From: Corallococcus sp. EGB
GTDB lineage: Bacteria; Myxococcota; Myxococcia; Myxococcales; Myxococcaceae
Reading direction: 5' to 3'
DNA: 64,000 nucleotides
Assembly: GCF_019968905.1 (NCBI RefSeq)
Contig: NZ_CP079946.1
Span: forward strand, 2,542,001-2,606,000
Under the pieces are notes generated by a model that had not been told where the DNA came from, did no database searches, and saw only the letters and a list, made by a program, of their open reading frames with translations. Position numbers and translations under genes: made by a program. Within the stretch, counting starts at the first letter, position 1. Each line of letters begins with the position of its first letter. Below, piece after piece: positions 59,850-64,000 of the stretch.

Positions 59850-62800
59850 ATGATGCGCAGGACGGACGAGGAGTCAGGTCAGGGGGAGGCGCCGCGGGAC
59901 GAGCGTGCTCCGGATGACCTCATGCCCGTGCTCCGCGTGGAGTACGACACGGACGTCCAGGCGGGACACGCCGCCCCCGTGCTGCGCGTCCGGCAGCCCT
60001 GGCCGCCAGAGGAGGACGCCGAGCTTGAGCCGAAGCCGCCGGACGTGAAGGGCAGGGCGTCCGCGAAGGGGAGGACGCTGACCTTCCGCGAGCTGGATTC
60101 GGCGGCGCTGGCCTCCATGCCGGCCTCGCACCGCGTGAACCGCGTGGTGCCCGCGCGTCCCGCCGCGCGAGGTGACGAGTCCACCGACACGGCTGATGCA
60201 TCCGCGCCGTCGCGCGAGCGCAAGGCGGAGGTTGACGCCGTCGAAACGAAGCCGGTCGCGGATGGCTCGGCGGCAGGGGATGCCGATGCTCCGCGCCCGG
60301 CCGATGCGGGCACTGTCGCTGCGCGGCCCATTGCCACGGAGGAGACGCCCGGTGCGCCCACCCACGGCGGCGCGGGCCCCGCCACGGCGAAGTCCATCGC
60401 CAGCCGTGCGCCGGGCAACGAGGCACTGGGAACGCAGGACGCAGCCCCCTTCGACGCGAATGTTGCTCCGCGAGCGCCGAAGCCGCCCGCGCCGGAGCTC
60501 GTCCGCGTGGACGACGCGGCCGACACCCGCCCGCGCGAAGAAGCGCCCACTCGCGACGTGTCCGCCTCCGGCGACGCCACCCCCGCGGAACGCCAGGCAA
60601 TGCAGGCCGCCGTGTCCTCCGGGCGTCGCCGGGAGCAGTGGGTCGCTCCGGCCTACCTTCCCGAAGACCTCCGCGACGCGCTGCTGGCCGAGCGCAGCCA
60701 GTACCGCGCACAGCGCCTCCAGGAGGCCCGCGAGGTGGGGCTGGCCGGGCCCGGCGTACTGGGGCTCGTGCCCGTTCCCGCCGCGGATCCGGACTGGTCC
60801 GGCGGCTCGCTGCTGGGCTTCCTCGGCGAGGAGCTGGTGTTCGCCGGGAACATCGTCCACCTGGACTTCGAATCCGGCCGCGTCTTCGCCTCCTCGGACT
60901 CCGGCGAGGACCTGGACCGCCGCGTCCTCTCCTGCGAGCGCTGGTGCTACCGGCCCTACGACTTCGCGGAGGCCCTGTGCGCGGCCGCGACCGCCTACGA
61001 GGATCGCCTCTCCGCGCTCGACAACGCCCTGGCGCGCGCGAAGGGAGAGCTCCTCCCGGCCCCGCCGTCCCCCCGGGACGCGGAGCTCATCCCCGTGGAC
61101 CGGCTGTGGCGCCAGCCGTGGGGCAGCATCTGGGGCCCCCCCGGCACGGGAAAGACCACCGCCGTCGCGGACCTCATCGCCCGCGCCCTTCGCGCCTACC
61201 CCCACGAGCGCATCCTCGCGGTGGCCCCCACCAACCGCGCCGCGGACGAGCTGGTGATGCGCGTCAGCGCCCTGCTGGAGCGCGAGCCCATCCCGCTGCG
61301 CCCCCTGGCCCGCAGCATCTTCCGGGGCGGCACCGGCGCCAGCGAGGCCCTCCACAAGCTGCCCACCGTGGCGCTGGAGGAGACCAAGGCGAGCAAGCTG
61401 CTCAACACCATCCAGGAGCGTGAGCGCGAACTCTCCCTGGAGCGCGCCCGCGGCGGCGCGGCGCCGGAGCTCGCCCGCATGCAGGCGGAGCTGCGCACGC
61501 TGCGCGGCCGCGTGAAGGACCCCACGCTGAAGGAGGCGGAGAAGGGCGAAAGCCCCCTCATGGTGCTCACCGTGCACCGCGCCCTGCGGCTCGTGTCGGA
61601 GTTGGAGGGCGAGGAGACCTTCCAGCGGCTCGTCGTGGACGAAGCCGGCATGGTGACGCGCGCGGCGACGGCGCTGCTGGCCCCGCTGGCGAAGCAGGTG
61701 ACGCTCGCGGGAGACCCCAAGCAGATCGGCCCCGTGAGCCGCGCGGCGGAAGGGGCGGGGAAGGGCACCCAGACGTGGCTGCGCGCCAGCGCCCTGTCCC
61801 ACCTGGAAGACGCGGTGAAGGACGCGCAGCGCCCGGACGTGCTGCTGCTGCGCACCCAGCACCGCATGCACCCGGACATCGCCAGGGTGGTGAGCCACTT
61901 CTGCTACGGCGGCGCGCTGGAGGACGGCGACCTCGTGAAGGACCGGGCCCAGAAGCCTCCGCCCGTGCCCGCCTTCCCGTCCCGCGCCATGTGGCTGGTG
62001 CTGGATGGCTTGAGCCGCGACACCCGCCGCCTCACCCACGGCCGAGGCGAGACGGGCTCCGGCTACCAGCGCGAGCTGTCCGCGGAGCTCGCCGTGACGC
62101 TGGCCCGCCAGGCCGTGCGCCTGGGCCTCACCGTGCTGTGCGTGACGCCCTACCGCGCGCAGGCGGCGCTCCTGCGCAAGCTGGGCAACGCGGCGGGCTT
62201 GCGCCACGACATGTTCAGCGCCTCCACCATCCACCGCCAGCAGGGCACCCAGTACGACGTGGTGATGGTGGACACGGTGGCCGGAGGCCGGCCCTTCCCG
62301 CCGCACACGCTGGTGCCCATCCTCAACGTCGCCGCCAGCCGCGCGAAGGAATACCTGCTGGTGCTCGCCTCGCGCGCGGAGGCCCGCGCGTCACCCGTGC
62401 CCGCGCGCTTCCTGTCGCTGCTGCCGCGCGTGCGCGTCCACGCGGGCACGCCGCCGAAGCTGGAGCTGCTCGCCGCCACGCCGCGTCCCCCGCCTCCGCC
62501 CCCGCCGCCGCTCGTGCCCATGGGGCTGGGCGGTGAAATCGCGGGCGGCAAGGACACGGGGCCGCTCTTCACCCAGGAGCAGGTCTCCCTCTTCGAGCGC
62601 CGCTTCGACGACGGGCACCACCTGGTGCGCGGCGTGGCCGGCAGCGGCAAGACGTACGTGCTGGCGCACTGGGCCGCGCGCTACCTCCTGGAGAACCCGC
62701 GCGCCCGGGTGCTGGTGTCCTTCTACAACCGCTCGCTCGCGCCGCTCGTGGACAAGCTGCTCGTGGAGGCGCTCACCGTTCGCGCCGGACCGGAGCGGGT

Positions 62801-63800
62801 GCGTCCGCTCAAGGCCCAGGTGACGGTGAAGCACGTGGGCGCGCTCAGGCGCCTGGAGCCCCACACCTTCGACGCCGTCTTCGTGGACGAGGCGCAGGAC
62901 ATGGACGCCAGGGGCCTGGCCTCCCTGCACGCCCTGGTGCGCCCCATCGTGGGCGAGGACGGCCGCGAGTCCCGCTGCTTCCAGCTGTTCATGGACGACT
63001 CGCAGAACGTCTACGGCCAGGTGCCCATCGACAGCTTGAAGGAGCAGCTCCCCGAAGGGCTGTCCTTCCGCGGCCGCACCCGCGTGCTCAAGGAGACGTT
63101 CCGCGCCACGCGCGACATCCTCGACGTGGCCTTCAACGTCGTGCTGGACCCGCTGCGGCACCACCGCGTCACCGACCCCGGCATGCGCGAGTACATGAAG
63201 GCCGGGGAGCTGGCCCGCGAGCGGCTCCTGTGGCTGCCGGAGGAGACGCTGGAGGGGCTCTACCGCGTGCAGTCCACCGAGCGCGGCGGCGTGCTGCCGC
63301 AGGTGAAGGACTTCGCCTCCGGCACCAGCGAGGCGCGCTGGGTGGCCAGGGAGATTGCCAGGCTCGTGAGCGAGGAGGGCGTCCACCCCGGCGACATCCT
63401 GGTGGTGGCGCCGGTGATGCCCGCGTCGTTCACGGACGCCCTGCGCAAGGCGGGCGTGCCCGCGGAGGCCTACGGCGGCAAGGGCGGACGGGACGTGACG
63501 GACTTCCGCGTGAGCGGCGTGGACCACGTGCGCGCCACCACGGTGTTCTCCTGCAAGGGCCACGAGTGCCCCGTCGTCTTCTTCGCGGGATTGGAGGCCC
63601 TGGACTCCATCGAGGCGTGGATGGCGGGGGCCCGCCAGCGCAACGCGCGTGAGAACGAACGCATCCGCCGCGCCATGTTCTACGTGGGGTCCACCCGCGC
63701 GATGAAGCGCCAGTACCTCACCGGCGTGCGTGGGGGCCGTTTCCTGCGGGTGGCCGCGTCGTACGTGGAGACGCTGTCCGGCCACCGCCCGGCGCCCTGA
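59850..63800 (+). CDS. Tandem SF1 helicase fusion protein (Upf1/DNA2-like plus UvrD-like)
   Basis: 1316 residues. About 270 low-complexity Ala/Pro/Glu-rich residues precede two helicase modules. Module 1: Walker A GPPGTGKT (429-436), DEAGM (597-601), GDPKQIGP (621-628), LRTQHRMHPDIARVV and a C-terminal Q-motif-like HRQQGTQYDVVMVDTVAG, typical of SF1B Upf1-like enzymes. Module 2: Walker A GVAGSGKT (928-935), DEAQD (1013-1017), LKETFRATRDIL and the SF1A end KGHECPVVFFAGLE with VGSTRAMKRQYL. Each module is nearly a complete helicase. It is likely to unwind or translocate on DNA or RNA in repair or RNA surveillance; the role is unknown. ATG 59850 has no strong SD. Confidence 0.88.
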   Translation: MMRRTDEESGQGEAPRDERAPDDLMPVLRVEYDTDVQAGHAAPVLRVRQPWPPEEDAELEPKPPDVKGRASAKGRTLTFRELDSAALASMPASHRVNRVVPARPAARGDESTDTADASAPSRERKAEVDAVETKPVADGSAAGDADAPRPADAGTVAARPIATEETPGAPTHGGAGPATAKSIASRAPGNEALGTQDAAPFDANVAPRAPKPPAPELVRVDDAADTRPREEAPTRDVSASGDATPAERQAMQAAVSSGRRREQWVAPAYLPEDLRDALLAERSQYRAQRLQEAREVGLAGPGVLGLVPVPAADPDWSGGSLLGFLGEELVFAGNIVHLDFESGRVFASSDSGEDLDRRVLSCERWCYRPYDFAEALCAAATAYEDRLSALDNALARAKGELLPAPPSPRDAELIPVDRLWRQPWGSIWGPPGTGKTTAVADLIARALRAYPHERILAVAPTNRAADELVMRVSALLEREPIPLRPLARSIFRGGTGASEALHKLPTVALEETKASKLLNTIQERERELSLERARGGAAPELARMQAELRTLRGRVKDPTLKEAEKGESPLMVLTVHRALRLVSELEGEETFQRLVVDEAGMVTRAATALLAPLAKQVTLAGDPKQIGPVSRAAEGAGKGTQTWLRASALSHLEDAVKDAQRPDVLLLRTQHRMHPDIARVVSHFCYGGALEDGDLVKDRAQKPPPVPAFPSRAMWLVLDGLSRDTRRLTHGRGETGSGYQRELSAELAVTLARQAVRLGLTVLCVTPYRAQAALLRKLGNAAGLRHDMFSASTIHRQQGTQYDVVMVDTVAGGRPFPPHTLVPILNVAASRAKEYLLVLASRAEARASPVPARFLSLLPRVRVHAGTPPKLELLAATPRPPPPPPPPLVPMGLGGEIAGGKDTGPLFTQEQVSLFERRFDDGHHLVRGVAGSGKTYVLAHWAARYLLENPRARVLVSFYNRSLAPLVDKLLVEALTVRAGPERVRPLKAQVTVKHVGALRRLEPHTFDAVFVDEAQDMDARGLASLHALVRPIVGEDGRESRCFQLFMDDSQNVYGQVPIDSLKEQLPEGLSFRGRTRVLKETFRATRDILDVAFNVVLDPLRHHRVTDPGMREYMKAGELARERLLWLPEETLEGLYRVQSTERGGVLPQVKDFASGTSEARWVAREIARLVSEEGVHPGDILVVAPVMPASFTDALRKAGVPAEAYGGKGGRDVTDFRVSGVDHVRATTVFSCKGHECPVVFFAGLEALDSIEAWMAGARQRNARENERIRRAMFYVGSTRAMKRQYLTGVRGGRFLRVAASYVETLSGHRPAP

Positions 63801-63819
63801 AACAGGCGCCGCGGGCTTG

Positions 63820-64000
63820 TTACATCCTCCAGCCGCCGGTGACGCCCGCGCTCTTGCCGAACGCCGGCTGCCCGTACACCTCGCGGAAGCGCGCGCGCAG
63901 CAGGTCGAACGTCTGCTGAAGATCCGGCGCCGCGGCGCGCGCGTCCGGCAGCTGTCCGCCCATCCGCGCGAAGCAGCGGCTCATGGCGCCCTCCAGCCAC
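63820..64000 (-). CDS. C-terminal end of a protein of unknown function, 5' end outside window
   Basis: The minus-strand frame is open from the right edge to a TAA at 63822-63820, giving about 59 residues with protein-like composition: WLEGAMSRCFARMGGQLPDA, then DLQQTFDLLRARFREVYGQP and a Gly-rich end (AGVTGGWRM). It is convergent with the helicase gene and needs the sequence beyond the window to be identified. Confidence 0.6.
   Translation of the reverse strand, partial: WLEGAMSRCFARMGGQLPDARAAAPDLQQTFDLLRARFREVYGQPAFGKSAGVTGGWRM

Noticed and set aside
59874-62306. An 810-residue minus-strand open frame opposite the helicase gene
   Set aside because: GC-rich antisense shadow with His/Arg/Gly-rich composition and no domain.

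Overview
The window looks like a myxobacterial chromosome, probably from the Corallococcus/Myxococcus group. Evidence: about 70% GC with strongly GC-biased third codon positions, many large lipoproteins, a MYXO-CTERM-like surface anchor, an ADYC-domain protein, a DUF4476 protein, and a giant Ser/Thr kinase encoded divergently from a sigma factor. I saw no rRNA, tRNA, prophage module, insertion sequence or CRISPR array. The species is an inference.

Layout. 1-2.7 kb: end of a dipeptide-type ABC transporter operon (solute-binding protein cut by the window edge, then two permeases). 2.8-15.3 kb: housekeeping and small envelope genes: response regulator, YqgE, BolA, monothiol glutaredoxin, DUF2914 membrane protein, RsmE, a DTW-domain tRNA-modifying enzyme with an extra C-terminal domain, an acyltransferase, a YfiM-like protein antisense to a ferredoxin, a di-haem peroxidase, a beta-helix surface protein, a YtfJ-like protein, a DUF4476 protein and phosphoglycerate mutase.

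15.4-30.0 kb is the most striking part: a specialised-metabolism locus built on the amino-group carrier protein LysW. It encodes a stand-alone carrier protein, an acyl-adenylating ligase, a split transketolase, LysW, LysX, LysY, an HK97-fold shell protein of the encapsulin type, a PAPS sulfotransferase, an atypical short-chain dehydrogenase, LysZ, LysK and an MFS exporter. Inferred chemistry: LysX attaches glutamate (or a homologue) to the C-terminal Glu of LysW, LysZ phosphorylates it, LysY reduces it to a semialdehyde, transketolase adds a two-carbon ketol unit, the SDR and sulfotransferase tailor the chain, and LysK releases it. This matches the logic of LysW-dependent routes to azabicyclic or diamino-dihydroxyheptanoate products in actinomycetes, with a protein shell added. 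No aminotransferase is present in the window. Between the sulfotransferase and SDR genes lies a 1.34-kb array of about 20 diverged palindromic units with a 70-72 bp period.

30.1-43.3 kb: RluA-type pseudouridine synthase, two tandem paralogous lipoproteins, an AraC regulator divergent from a Tat-exported hydrolase, a GNAT acetyltransferase, and a 1310-residue kinase/ATPase/FGE protein divergent from a sigma factor, followed by the ADYC protein. 43.4-52 kb: a 1685-residue membrane protein, lipoproteins and small secreted proteins. 52.3-64 kb: a hybrid histidine kinase, YgiQ-type radical SAM protein, a CARDB lipoprotein with a decayed paralogue upstream, a 1316-residue protein carrying two complete SF1 helicase modules, and the 3' end of an unknown gene at the right edge.
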